Positions 1 through 11,788 of a DNA stretch of 64,000 nt are shown in pieces (the stretch's first letter is position 1; every line of letters starts with the position of its first letter). The notes beneath the pieces were generated by a model. That model made no database searches. It saw only the letters and a list, made by a program, of their open reading frames with translations, and was not told the origin of the DNA. Source of the stretch: Marasmius tenuissimus (taxonomy: Eukaryota > Basidiomycota > Agaricomycetes > Agaricales > Marasmiaceae); contig JAQOTA010000054.1 in the NCBI GenBank assembly GCA_029532415.1, forward strand, positions 620,001 to 684,000. The letters run 5' to 3'. The position numbers and the translations under genes are program-made.

Positions 1-990
1 ATTCGAGATCCTACGAAAAACGCCGAAACCTACGCCGTTCTCGATCTTGGTGGTGCTTCCACCCAAATCGTGTTCGAGCCCAAGTTTTCGAAACCGGATA
101 CTGCACTCGAAGAGGGTGATCACAAATACGACCTCGAGTTCTTGGGCAAGAAATACGTTCTTTACCAGCATTCTTATCTGGGGTACGGGTTGATGCGGGC
201 GAGGATGCGGATTCACCAAGTCGTCGAGTTCATGGCCTCGTTCGCTGCTGAAAAGGAGAAGATGGAAGATGGACTGGAGGTCTTTGGCAACCCTTGTATC
301 AGCAAGGGCATGAAGCGCAGAGTCGAGATAGAGGACGTCAAGACGGGTGACAAAAGGAACGTTACCATGGTTGGGGAGCAGATTGGGTCATTTGACGCTT
401 GTAACCGAGTTGTTGAGCTTGCTTTAGCGAAGGACGCGTGAGTCCTCCCTAATCCTTTATTGTTGTTTTTCCCGTGTGCTTATTCGTCCTTTCCCCCGCT
501 CCTCTCTAGCATCTGCAAAGTGAAACCATGTTCCTTCAATGGCGTTTACCAACCCTCGCTCCTCGATACCTTCGCAAACGGGAAAGTCCTTCTACTCTCA
601 TACTTCTTCGACCGCCTCGACCCAATTCTATCAGGATCGCACGCTACCTCGGATAGCATCCCCCCCTCCCACTCTTCCTCCTCCTCCTCAAAAGAAACAC
701 CATCACTAACCATATCCCACATCGCCGCTCTCGCCAAAACCGTTTGCGACGGGGAAGAAACCTGGGAGAAGAACCTCAAACCATCCAAGGAGCTCCTCCA
801 CGAACTCAAAGACCGACCAGAGTATTGTCTCGATCTGACGTTCATGCATGCGCTACTGAGACTCGGGTACGAGTTCCGAGCGGAGAAGGAGGTGGAGTTA
901 GGGAAGAAGGTTCAGGGTACTGAGTTGGGGTGGTGTCTTGGGGCGACGATTGCGATGGTTGGTGGGGGTACGTTGGAGTGTAAGGTATAG
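1..990 (+). CDS. GDA1: Guanosine/nucleoside diphosphatase, GDA1/CD39 family (5' partial)
   Basis: Exons 1-437 (continuing from outside the window) and 510-990; the intron 438-509 has a GTGAGT donor, and the phase-2 join gives '..LAKDA-ICKVKPCSF'. The fragment opens with 'AVLDLGGASTQIVF', the apyrase conserved region with the nucleotide-phosphate-binding DLGGAST signature. Later come 'PCSFNGVYQPSL' and a C-terminal 'ELGWCLGATIAMV', both typical of fungal GDA1. Known role of the family: a Golgi-lumen enzyme that hydrolyses GDP (or UDP) to the monophosphate, which sustains nucleotide-sugar/NMP antiport for glycosylation. The N-terminal membrane anchor and first apyrase regions lie upstream of the window. 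The stop is at 988-990. The family call is sure; GDPase versus another NDPase is likely but not proven. Confidence 0.93.
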
Positions 991-1553
991 GTTTGCGGGG
1001 GATGGTGTCTATTTATTGGCCTTGTGGAGTGGTAGAATATATCATGATTTCTGGACTACTTGATGTGCGCTCGCCGACTGAGTACTAGTTGTCTCGTTTC
1101 CCGTACCCGGAGTTCGGTATGTGGACCGTGACGCGTATTGCTGTTAGATTCTGGAGTCTGCCTTCTCACAGGTGATACTGGCAGCTCGCGTGAGGGTCAT
1201 GAGTAGGAGGAAGTTCTCGATAGTCTCCCCTAGGCAGACCAGACCATATATCAAATTGCTAAGTTCTCAATGCGACGCGGGTATAGCAGGTGCGACGGAT
1301 TAGATGTTATTAAAACAGATTAAAGCTAACAGTACTATAATTTCTATGAAAGGAGACTGATGATAAAAGAGTGCTTGTGGGTGATTAAGAACAGAAAGAC
1401 GAACAAAGAGTGCCGATGGTTGTGAGTGATTAAGAGCAACGAAACCGAAACCCATTAAGTAGAAGCCGAGAAATTACGATCTATGTAGTGATCCAATTAT
1501 ACCCACGAGAGAGGAACCGTATTAACGTATCAGAAAGATGCTGAGGGGGAGGC
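991..1553. other. Convergent intergenic region
   Basis: This is the space between the 3' ends of the GDA1-like gene (+) and the DyP gene (-). It is AT-richer than its flanks, with several ATTAAAA- and TATAAT-like runs suited to 3' UTRs and polyadenylation on both strands. I see no coding exon here. Confidence 0.6.
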
Positions 1554-3616
1554 TTACTGCTGGGCCAAGCGACCCTTGATAGCAGAGATCGGAGGAGAGA
1601 AGAAGTACTCTCCACCACGAGCGACGACGAAGTCTATCATGTCGATCAGTAACGGCGGTATGAGTATTGATAGTGAGGTTGGGGCTTACCAGTGTGCATG
1701 TTGATGGGCTTCTTGTGGTCGTTCCAGTCCATACCTGTGATGATTCTCTCGAGGTCACCATTGTCGGCAGGGGGACCTTGGTTGCGAGAACCGACGAGGG
1801 GATCGACGCCCTGAAGGAAGAAGGTTAGTGATCAGGGAAAGAGTGCGATGTTAGAGCCCAGGGATCCTTACAGTCTTGGTTCCAGCAGGGAAGCTAAGGC
1901 GAGGAATCAGATAACGTTTATTCTGACAAATGGGAGAGATGAGACGTACTCAGGGTTATCGATGAGAGACTCTTGGATGAAGATGAATCCGTTCTCGAGG
2001 TTGGATTGGTACGCAGCTATAGAACGGAATTATCAGTTGTTGAGATGAGTGCGCTCATGCCGTGAGATGTACGAACCGAAAGCCATGCCACGCTCAAGGG
2101 AGGGATCATCACCCGACAAAGTCTTGACTGCAGCAGCTTCTTTGTCGGTAACTTGAGTGGGTTCGTTAGCCTCTTCCGGTCTTACTACATGGGACTCGTG
2201 CAGTGCTCACCTTCAGGTCCGTAAGGAAGACCACCACGCATCATGTGGGCGGTAGGGTGCTCAGGCTTGATATGTGCACGAGGGCGAGACCTCAAGATGT
2301 GAGACGAGAAGGGGCACCTTGTTTCGTCTTTCGTCATGTCGAAGCCTGAAATCTCGGGGTGATCGTAGTTGAAGTTATTACGTCTCATCGGGTCGGCACC
2401 GAGAGCTTCGTCTTCGAAGAGCGGGGAGAGATCAATGGGGGCACCCTACAATAATATAGACAGTTAAAACGACGTAGTCCACGAGAGCTAGGTGACTTAC
2501 ACTCTTCCAGCGACCGTTCATCCTGGAACCATAGAGATGAACAGACTCGTCACGGGTGAGCCCTTTGACGTCGGGAGCAGTCGAATTGAGATACTTGTGG
2601 AACTCTGGAACGAGCTGTTCGAGTTGACGCCAGCAGAGGAAAGAGCCGCTCTTGGCCCATGCCGGGCGAGGAACGTTGTCACCTTCCTCGCCCAGTAGAA
2701 GAACACCGGGCTTCGCGACAAATTGGCCAGGAGCAATGGTCTTATCGGTGTCCCAACCCTCAATGGCAGGTTGAGCAATACCGTCGACCCAGCCAAAATC
2801 TGCGAGCCGTAAATAAGTTGACGAGATGGAGGAAATTTGAAGGTGTACTCACGTTCGTGGCCCATGTTAGCACCAGGTCGAGCATGACCGTGGAGCGTGT
2901 AGACGACCTTCAAGGAATCTCCGAATATCTTCTTGATAGCGTCGATCTCCGCATTGAGTGTGTCCATGTCCTTAGAGGCGACCAGGAAGATACCGTTCAT
3001 TCCGTCTTTGTATTCTTTGTGCCACTTGACGGTGCCGGGATCTCCCAGACGGACAGCCTCAGCAGCTTGTCCTCTCTTGAAGTTGGGATCCCCGAGATCG
3101 TCGTCGACCTTGAGGGCCTGCATACCCGTCCTGGAGAAGCCAACGCCGACGGCAACAGGGGGTTGAGTGGCGGGGTTAACCAGTTGAGTGGCAGTGGTGA
3201 CGTGAGGGAAGAAATCCCCTCCGAGCTTGGTCTTGAAGGTCTTTACGTCGACGATGTTGAAGAAGACGAAGCTCTGCATCATGAACCTCATTCCGACCCT
3301 GGAGAGAATGATTAAGGGACCAAACATTCGTTCCGCTACTGCAAGATAACTCACATAGTAAGACCTTGGATATTGTCGGTGTTGAGTTTGATGTCTCGGG
3401 CTCCGATCTTGCGGTCATGGAGCTGAGGAAGAGGCAGCTGGTTGTTGAGATCTACAAAGGTGCTTAAAAGCGGGGACAATGCAACAAGAGAAAGGTCTAC
3501 TCACTGACGATGACACCAGCATGGTTCGGTTGCCTGTCGTTGAGGACAGACGCGTGTACCGCACCAGATGCAGACACAAGAGCGACAGCGAGTGAAACGA
3601 GAGCAGAAAGTCTCAT
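1554..3616 (-). CDS. Dye-decolorizing peroxidase (DyP-type), secreted
   Basis: Multi-exon gene of about 500 residues. It starts at 3616 with a signal peptide (MRLSALVSLAVALVS...) and ends 'GRLAQQ' with a stop at 1554-1556. Family hallmarks appear in order: 'KLNTDNIQGLTM' near the mature N-terminus, then 'GVGFSRTGMQAL', then the catalytic GxxDG motif as 'GWVDGIAQP' across the intron near 2812-2855. These are followed by 'CPFSSHILRSRPR', whose His is the expected proximal haem ligand, and 'RGGLPYGPE'. The C-terminal part has 'NGFIFIQESLIDNPE' and 'GVDPLVGSRNQGP'. Known family role: H2O2-dependent haem peroxidase oxidising dyes and aromatic compounds, outside the cell in wood- and litter-degrading basidiomycetes. 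At least eight short introns interrupt it (e.g. 3301-3355, 2447-2500), and I found no frameshift. All catalytic motifs are intact. Exon borders in the last third are approximate. Confidence 0.92.
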
Positions 3617-6600
3617 GTTAACAGTAGTAAAGAGACTGGATTAGAAGAAGAGATATGAGTCTGGTTTATTCCGGAGAGCATCGGTAGTTTTTATACCTCC
3701 AGGCCTTCTATAAGCTCTCTGCGGTCGGTAAGAGCGAGTCAATTTGCTCAGACTGAGTTCCCTAGGATTTCGCCCGCAAACACGTACGGATCACAGTCAA
3801 CTCATGCAGCAATAGGAAGCGGCTGAATGGGGGTGATCAATGAAGGTTGAATACTGATAGGTTGTTAACTTCACAACTTCTTCCGACGGCGCGCCTCCCG
3901 CGCTTCCAACCCGCCATTCAGACGCGTTAAGGAATATCGTGGGTATTGAATATCGAAGGCGTGCTTGATGGAAGTAAGGGTGGGAAGTAGTGAGCCAGTC
4001 CTGCTGTTTGATAGTCAGACAACGATGTTCGTTTGCAAAGTAAGCACTGACCTTAGCCAAGGAGAGGCCTGCCTTTCGGCCACAACGTTTTTTCGTACAC
4101 CCGCTATATCGAACGGCATTGCTGTGAATTCCCCGGAGTTATCAGTTCTGTATTATGTGGGAAGAAGTAAAACATTTTCAACTGTCAGATTCCTATCACC
4201 GTGAAGGGCGACAGCCCACCGACATGATCTTTCTATTATCTAGAATTGAGATGGTCTCCCAATCAAACGTATGTTGTTTGTCTCACCGAGAGACGCAAAG
4301 CCACTACGGCGGTATGACGGAGAGAGCCCTCGAATATGATTCGTTCTTAGAGCCATACGTGAGATTGAGGGCGGCGAGGACAGCTCACAGCAGCTTCCCG
4401 ATCACAATTGCTTTTTCCTTGCAAAGCACGGCCTTGAGATACCAAGCCGAGTTCAACAGAATAGATCACTCACTGACGGTGGTGGGTCTCATGAACGTCT
4501 TCTGACATGTCAGGCCCGACTCGGAACTGAGCATTTTTCTTCCGCATCGGCCTTCGGGTGTCCTGAGTGGTCCAGCTACCCAATAGGCTTTGAGGATCTG
4601 CGGCCATGTGAGTAGGCGCAGCCGGATCGACAGGTGGGTGTAGTGTTTGTTGGTCAAGCTGGAGGAAGCCAGGTAAGTGGGGCGAGGATAATCTCATCCA
4701 TGTCCGAAACAGTGAGATTCCCTATCTCCGACCTTGTGCAGGCCACTCAAAGGCGAGTCAGTTCGAGACATTCTGGGGGCTGTGAGGACAGAGCATTAAA
4801 TTCGACGACGAACTAGACACAAATTTCCCGGAGGAACGAAAATGCGGCTTCAAGCCTGGGCTATTGGACACTGGACTTTGTTACTCGACACATTCCACGG
4901 CGGGATCTTTGTGACTGCGGCAGATCACTACGGGTGTTGACAGCATATGCCTCGAACTGCCAGGTCGCGTGATTCAGCAGGAACTCAACCGACCACGGAT
5001 CTTTTTGGAAGATACGAAGTGTACTTACCCGTTGCTGGCCTGATTGCGCGTGAGCGCGGCAGACTCATTATGCCCCGAGTCTGTCCATGCTTCAGCCCGC
5101 TGCCGTTTTCAAGAGCGCAATGATGTATCGAACTTTATCCGTGAAGGTTTGAACCCGTTAGATTTTCAGGAACACGGTACGAGACTGTAGAGCCCGTGGA
5201 GCCCGAAGAACTGGCTTCCGACCACCAAACATTTCACTGATATCGGAGAAAGAGAAGTGTAATGAGCGAGAGGATATTTCAATCGGTCGAATTCAGTGCA
5301 CGAATGCTCACCGCATTTGCCTACATTCGCCTGACGCCAGATTTACTGGTTTGCATATCCACTTCTGACGCTATAGAAAGTCCAAGATCTGAATTCTCAT
5401 CATAGCTGACGGAGATTCGAAGAATTGACTTACCCTCAAAAAAGGTTTCCGCGGCGGAAAAGACTGGAGTTAAACGAGTTGTTACCACAACAAGCACGGG
5501 AAGACAGCTAGAATTGGAACCGGCTACCCACAAACGAATTGAGTCTGAGGCAATTTCACCTGAAGAGTAGCCATCTGTGGCCCACAAAGGGGCTAAACGG
5601 AATGGGACGAAAACAGGTCGCAAATGTTCGTGATCAAGAGTTCTTGAGAGTTCTTGAGAGAGTTTGAACCGTGTGAACATTTACCTTCCTGTACCTGACA
5701 CCCACAAGCACTCATTGACGCATCGCACTGGGTGCAAGAATCCATAAGTCCCGAGAGATATGTGCAATTGATATGAAAAGTTATGCGAGGAGAATTTACC
5801 GTGATTCTCGTGGCAAATGCAAGAGATATTCGTACCAAATTTGGTTCATATCAGAGAGAGATCTGATATAAAATCCAAACCTGGCCTTTCTATCCCATTT
5901 CTGCCCATTTTCGGTATCAAATATTTCCTTCCTTTGTTCAGCCACTAATGCTAAAATCTCTCCGCATAAAGCTCAGTATCACTCTCGCATATCTCCAGAA
6001 ACTTACGCAATCCTGCACTCAGTGTCGACAACATCAACAACATCGACCATAACTCTTCAAAAATCATCCCGAATGACCCAGGAATCTTCTGCAAGGATAT
6101 CAAGCTAAGCTTTGGGGAGCCACTGGGAAGGATTTAATTTACCCAATCATGCCTCCTCAAAAATGTTGACCAGGTGCTGATCGCACTGTATAAAATTCTC
6201 TGCGTATAAGCGCTTTGCACGGAAACCATACTAGAGGAGAACGTGGGTGAGGGTTTGATTTACAAGCTCAGATCTTCGACGTCGGACAACCTTGGCGTTT
6301 GGATACGATGACTGAACCGTGCGGTTAGGGTTGAAGGGACGCCATATCCTTTGGTTCAGATGGAGGCGGCTCTACGCCCAGTGTGGTACGTTCTTACGAT
6401 TGAGCTTTGAATCGTTGTTCTTGCGAGCTAATCACAACGTCCCAGCCTGTGGTCGAGAACAGAAGAGTAGAGCTCGTTGCTCCCTCTTGGACCAATTTAC
6501 GGCATACTGAAACACACTGAAGCCTATCGAATCTCCTGAAACATTCAGCCTACCCTACCGCATCGCTCATGCGGTGCAGGGTGCCCATGCGGTACGAAGT

Positions 6601-7192
6601 CGTCGGTGCCGTTTCTATGAAATTTGTCAATAGGGACTGCGGGAAACCACCCTCTGGCTTTCTCCGGACCACCTCTCGAACCTTTCGATCTTGGAGAATT
6701 GTTGCTGTACACGTACTGTATACGATGAGGGTGCGTGCCCTAAACTACTTAAGGAGAGTGTTTCCATGATAATTGACGGGTATTATTACTATTAGCCCCA
6801 AATCTGCAGATCGCTGTATCACAGCGAACCTTCGCCTGCCTATGCTTGAAATGGTGTTGTTGAGCCTGTTGCTCCACAATCATCTCGGATTACCGACAAT
6901 CAGACAACGAACAGGATCCAGCGAGTCTACTGCAAGATGCAGACCATATTCTCGAGATCGCCGTTCAATGTGAGCCTCAATCCCAAAAGATGACACGCTC
7001 GTGAACTCGTTCTCATGGCCATTCCGACACCAGTCTTCAAGAGGCCGGCACAGCAAACTTATAGAAGCTCCTCGGACCCTGATATTTCCGGTGACGCGGC
7101 CCGTTGCCATGATGTTTGAAATTTTCCGTTCGCCTATCATGGAACTTTTGCATCTGGAGATATCGCCGTTTCCATATGCCGAACGGAGGGTG
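3617..7192. other. Long stretch without a convincing gene
   Basis: The region upstream of the DyP gene holds only scattered short reading frames on both strands. The longest is a 119-codon frame at 5321-5680 (-), but I could not join it to neighbours by good splice sites or match it to a family. I see no clear repeats or transposon ends. It may contain degraded genes or long regulatory sequence. Confidence 0.5.
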
Positions 7193-7202
7193 TATAAAAA
7201 GG
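7193..7202 (+). promoter_or_regulatory. TATA box of the first Lys-rich secreted protein gene
   Basis: TATAAAAAGG lies about 155 bases before the ATG at 7357. It is followed at 7217-7249 by a pyrimidine-rich leader that recurs before the paralogue at 11789. Confidence 0.55.
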
Positions 7203-7356
7203 TGCGAGTCTGTCCTCGTTTCCTCAGCCCGGTTGCTCACTTCGTTTCTGACCCATTCGTCCTTCGACTACTTTCTTCCCCTCTTTTTCTAGTCCTAATA
7301 AGAGCCCGGTCTCTTCTATCTTGTCATCTCAACCAGTACACACTCCTTAACTCATC

Positions 7357-8688
7357 ATGCGTGCTTTCTTCGCTCTTTTCGTCGTCTTCCTGTCGTTCTC
7401 CGAGGTCGCGTTCGCCGCCGGTTCCCGAGCGGTAAGTGTCTCTTGCTCCACGCACCGGCCTCAGCAATTGAGGTCTTTGGTCTAGGACGTTCATTCCAGT
7501 GACATCGTCAGGCGCTCCAAGTCAATTGTGGAAGCTCGTCCACCGCAACCTGCGGTGCTCGCCCGAGCGAGCACGAAGAAGACTGCTAAGAAAGCGGTGC
7601 GTATCAGACTTGCCCTTGTCCGTGTGCAAAAAACTAATGGAGACGAATTGGAATTCAAAGGCCAAAGCGCAGAAGAAGACCGCTAAGAAAACCCAAAAGA
7701 ACGCTGCCGACGCGAAGAAGAAAGCAGACAAGGACGCTGCTAAGGCTGCCAAGAAGGCCAAGGAGGATGAGGAGAAGGCTGCCAAGAAGGCCAAGGAGGA
7801 TGAGGAGAAGGCTGCCAAGAAGGCTGAAAAGGAGGCTGAAAAAGCTAATAAGCAGGCCGAGAAGGATGCTGAGGCGGCGAACTCGTCTTCTGGTGGTGGT
7901 GGGATTATAGCGGGCTCCACCTCTGGTACTGGTTCGACTACTGAACCCACTGGAACCGAGGATGGCTCTGTCGTTGATGACGAGACCAAGTCTACGAAGG
8001 AAACTGAGGCCTCCACCGATGTGAGATTTGTCCTTTCCTGACTAAAAAGCGCGGCTGACATGAGGACAACTTTTTTTCTAAGGCGGACGATGATACTGCC
8101 GTCGATGATAAAACCAAGTCCACGAAGAAAACTGCTGCCTCCACTGATGTAAGATCAATCGTTCTCGCCATAGTTTGAAGGGCAACTAATATCAACATAA
8201 CTTCTCTTTCAGCCGGACGATGAAGTCGTCGAGGACGAAACTGTAGAAGAAGAGGCTTTGTTTGACGACAACGATAGCACGTTGAAGACAAGGGATCTCG
8301 ACGACGAAGTGAGTCGTTATCTGTTGTGTTCTGGATCACCAGACCTGACGATCCCCGAACGTACCAAAGGAAATTATCGACGCTGCCATCCAGGAGGAGC
8401 TTTATCGGAGGATGGTCGAAGTCTATACTGAAGGTGCAGATGCCGAAGAGGTAAAGAATTTGCCGGATCTCCAATATCCATCTGTTTATCGATCATTTTC
8501 AGGTTAACGCCGAAGATCTCGCCATGCGCTTTGTTGAAGATGTCACAGACGCTGAAGAGGAGACCGTATACGAGAGGCGCTCGGAAGAAGATGCACAAAT
8601 TGACGATGGGTACGACGAGGAGCCCCTCGAGCCCGTCCACATTCACGAGCGCACGACTCGCTTCAAGAGACAGGAGGACTTTTGTTGA
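7357..8688 (+). CDS. Secreted Lys/Ala-rich then acidic protein, unknown function (paralogue 1)
   Basis: Seven exons: 7357-7431, 7486-7596, 7661-8020, 8083-8148, 8213-8308, 8370-8450, 8503-8688. The total is 975 nt, giving 324 residues, and every intron is phase 0. Residues 1-20 form a signal peptide (MRAFFALFVVF...). A basic region 'RRSKSIVEAR' follows. A long Lys/Ala/Glu-rich, probably helical stretch has a KAKEDEEKAAK repeat. After a Gly/Ser/Thr linker the chain becomes acidic, with a duplicated small exon unit (VDDETKSTKETEASTD, then VDDKTKSTKKTAASTD). The C-terminus is basic, ending 'FKRQEDFC'. It is a diverged paralogue of the gene at 11789-13087. I know no matching family. The signal peptide and the charge-segregated low-complexity body suggest an extracellular structural or cell-wall-associated protein, which is inference. 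Confidence 0.82.
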
Positions 8689-9469
8689 AACACAAGCGAC
8701 GCAAGGAGGATTTTACGAAAGGGATGGATGACAATCAGACGCTCATTAAAACGAAGTTTCTTGTAGATCTCATTGTATCTACGCGTAGCCACCCAACACG
8801 CTACAAGGTCGGGCTTGGTCCTGATCTGGTTTCTTATAAGTACTCTGGGACGTCCAAAGCTAACGAAAGTCAAGAGTGCTATAAGTGTTGATGTGGATAC
8901 CCCCTACAGCTGACAGAGCCGTAGGCAGGGATCAAACGCTCGCTACCAATTCGCATTTAGTTCTTACACAAGATGAAAATTGCACTCAAATTGAACGGAC
9001 TCTTGAGCGAGGTGGGCGGTTATGGGTCCAGTTACCAGTATACTCTGCCATGCCGTTGTGAATCCGATGATGCGCTCTTCCCACGGTCGTGTTTACCCTT
9101 CAACCATCATCATGAATCAGAACACGGGCCTTTCTCCCTGTCTGAAGCCCTTCGTTTGCAATAAGGATCAGATCAAACAGCCACTACTCGCCGCAGATAT
9201 CATGCCTCCAAAACCGCAAAAAAACACAGCCTGACTACCGAGGAAGGTGTTTCACTGTTTTCGTATCGGGCTGAGCTCGCAGTTCGAAGTTGAACATTAG
9301 GGGGGGGGACAGAAGGCCGTGGTGAGATATTGATTTCAATCTGGGGTGGTCTCGTTTTACACCTATAACAGGTGGGTTGCCCGAATGTTATACCTCCCGA
9401 GCTCTGATACAATGTATGCTGTACGGATCTCCCAGGTACGGTCTTCATCACCAGAACAATGGTCGCTAG

Positions 9470-9615
9470 ATTCTGACCGCTCACGAACGCCCAAATCGCT
9501 CGTGAGCGGTCATGAGCGCTGTGAGCCTCGGGGCCGCTCACAAGTGAATATGGGACACCTTTTTTCTCGTGTGCACTCGTGAGCACTGCGAGGCTTGCAG
9601 TGCTCATGAGCAAAC
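9470..9615. repeat. Palindrome-rich cluster A (GAGCGCTC/CATGAGC-type words)
   Basis: The stretch is built from diverged copies of short inverted words such as CGCTCGTGAGCG, TCATGAGCGCTGTGAG and TGCTCATGAGCA, separated by a few bases. The same vocabulary recurs in cluster B about 1.2 kb downstream. Confidence 0.55.
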
Positions 9616-10814
9616 CAAATTTCCTGATCGTTCAGGAGCTGTACTGACTTCATATTCAGTCATGAGCATTTCAGGAAGAGAAATAAAAAAAAAAGATAGA
9701 TTTCGAGTATATAAGACAAAGTCCAGATTGCATTAGCAAGAATACATAGGTAGATCATGATGTATGTTATCTATCGATACTTCTACTATACACAGACACT
9801 CACGTCCATATCCTCTTGTTATCGGCAACCCGCAACCCACACCACACCAACCACCGGTTGCCATAGTCTAGATCATCAATTGTGCGGCACTTGTTCACCA
9901 AAGCGAAGCTGTTGTCACGGTCAGCAATAATTTCAAATAATGAGGGGAACAAAATCATACACTCAGTCTGCAGTCATATTCTTGCAGGGACCAGTGGGGA
10001 CGTCGGGTTAGAGTGGGGGATGGGGGATTAAGTCTAGGGAAACTGCGAGGTATTTATACATCTTAGGGATGGTCTGTGCGTTGTCTTTTCTCTTGCCTAA
10101 AAGAAGCAATCTCAGCCTGACCAGCGTCATGATGACGTTGACTCGTGCACGGACCATGATCAACTGATCACGTTCTTTGGAAGTGCTCGTCTGCGCGATC
10201 TCAATGATCCTGGCAAGAAAAAATCAGCTAAACTCGAAGAAGAGCAGAAAAACAGACGCATGCTCTTTAGTAGTGTCCACTCCATGTCTCTGGGCTCCAA
10301 AATTAGCTATCCACTCGAGAAAAGAAAATTCTCTTGCTATAGTATATGTTCTTGTACCAAATCTCTGTTGTAGACCCAGCAACCAGCCACATAGCAGTGA
10401 CCTGAGAATTCAAGAGACGCTTCTGACGCACGCTCATCGAAGCTAGAGTTCAAAAAATGGAATTCTTATTGAGCATGTACAAGAAAAAAAAAGCTCGACG
10501 ACGCACCGTGCTATGAATCGCACCAACAAATTCCCCACGTAATTGACCCTACACCAATATGTTTGTACGTGCATCGGCGTAGTTTTAAGCCAATAGTGAG
10601 AGATTTACATTGTTGGTCATTGACAATAGTGCGACGGCGACGGTGAGATAGGGATGGTGGTTGCGGTTCAAAGGTGGGATGAGGTGGCTGTGCAGTCCGC
10701 GTGGCCGTGAAATTTTTCACGCGAGGTCCATTTCGTCTAACGCCCGGGAGAAATCAAGCGCCTGATGTTACTTTCGCTGGTAAAACCCGCATTGGGCCCT
10801 TGAACAGGTCGTGG

Positions 10815-11030
10815 GCTTTCATGAGGCAACTATGAGGCTCAAGCCGGCTTCTGACAAATTATGAAATGATTGTGAGACTCACAGACGTTCATGAGCGCTT
10901 ATGAACCAGCCTGAGCCTCACAGCTGCTCGCAAGCGCTCATGCACAGCCCGGCTGTTCAGGAGCGCTCACAATCAGCCCACCTTCTCGTATGCCCTCACG
11001 AACACTGTGATCACTCACGATTCATCAGAA
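10815..11030. repeat. Palindrome-rich cluster B (GAGCGCTC/CATGAGC-type words)
   Basis: Repeated words such as TCATGAGCGCTTATGA, CAAGCGCTCATG and CAGGAGCGCTCAC occur every 20-30 bases, mostly as imperfect palindromes. They resemble cluster A. The pattern fits a degenerate tandem array or a dense site for a dimeric DNA-binding protein. Confidence 0.55.
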
Positions 11031-11610
11031 TCTATGTACATATTTTCTGGTGATGAATCATGATAATCTTCGGTCGATAATGGAGAGCTTCAGGCACCCG
11101 CTAATCTCCATGACTATCCTGAGAGGCCGATGGTATTGCTGGAGAGGCTCGAGTACATACACCCTTTCGGTCAGATAAAGGCTAGGCGAGCGACAAGAAT
11201 CGGCACCTTCCTCGTACTACTCCATCCTTGTCATTTTCTTCACCTTGTCGTGGGATCCCATATCAAACTGGATCTCTTCCAGCATTCCAGATTCGAGAAC
11301 TGACAAATACCGCCGGCACAAACTAAGCCAGGTACCAGACATGCCGAGATCAACTGCCTACTGCCTTCACAGTTTTCATTCTTGCAAGTCAGATCACTGT
11401 TCCTGTACCCGCCATCGCAATTTGGAGCTCACGATTCCCCCCCGTTTCACCAGTGAGCCAACCACGCCTACAACCCCTGATGCCTTTCGCTGCCTTCTCA
11501 ATTGATAGTGTCAGCCTGTTCATCTTTCGGGGACATCGTTCATGCCCGGATCACCGCTCAAACTGGGGTGATAGAGCGCGTCTCCGTCACATACGGGACC
11601 TACTGGAAGA

Positions 11611-11617
11611 TATAAAT
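11611..11617 (+). promoter_or_regulatory. TATA-like element of the second secreted paralogue
   Basis: TATAAAT lies about 178 bases before the ATG at 11789. The leader at 11637-11668 (GTTTCCTCAGCC, then GGTTGCTCACTTCGTTTCT) is nearly identical to 7217-7249. Confidence 0.5.
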
Positions 11618-11788
11618 GCCAGCTTGGAATCGTCTTGTTTCCTCAGCCTGGTTGCTCACTTCGTTTCTATCCCTCTCTTGTCATTCTTCCTCTTTCATTA
11701 CCGTCATCTTCTGAGCCTGCCGCGTGCACCGTTTGACAACCCTTGTTCTTTAACCGTTCACCTTCTTCAATACATTCCTTCTTTCATC

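Larger units (their letters stand above)
8689..11610. other. Spacer between the two secreted paralogues
   Basis: I see no credible gene. The spacer contains two clusters rich in short palindromes (annotated separately), several poly-A or AT-rich tracts near 9680-9800 and 10480-10500, and the upstream region of the second paralogue. Reading frames here are short and unconnected. Confidence 0.5.

Noticed and set aside
2659..3315. 218-codon plus-strand frame over the DyP gene
   Set aside because: The minus strand carries the haem-peroxidase motifs with matching introns; the plus frame has no recognisable content.
5321..5838. Possible small gene on the minus strand in the 3.6-7.2 kb gap
   Set aside because: The frames are short, and I could not join them by convincing splice sites or find a signal peptide or domain.
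7522..8061. 179-codon open frame antisense to the first secreted protein
   Set aside because: It is the mirror of a Lys/Ala/Glu-rich coding repeat, which creates long open antisense frames. The sense strand has the signal peptide and a coherent seven-exon structure.
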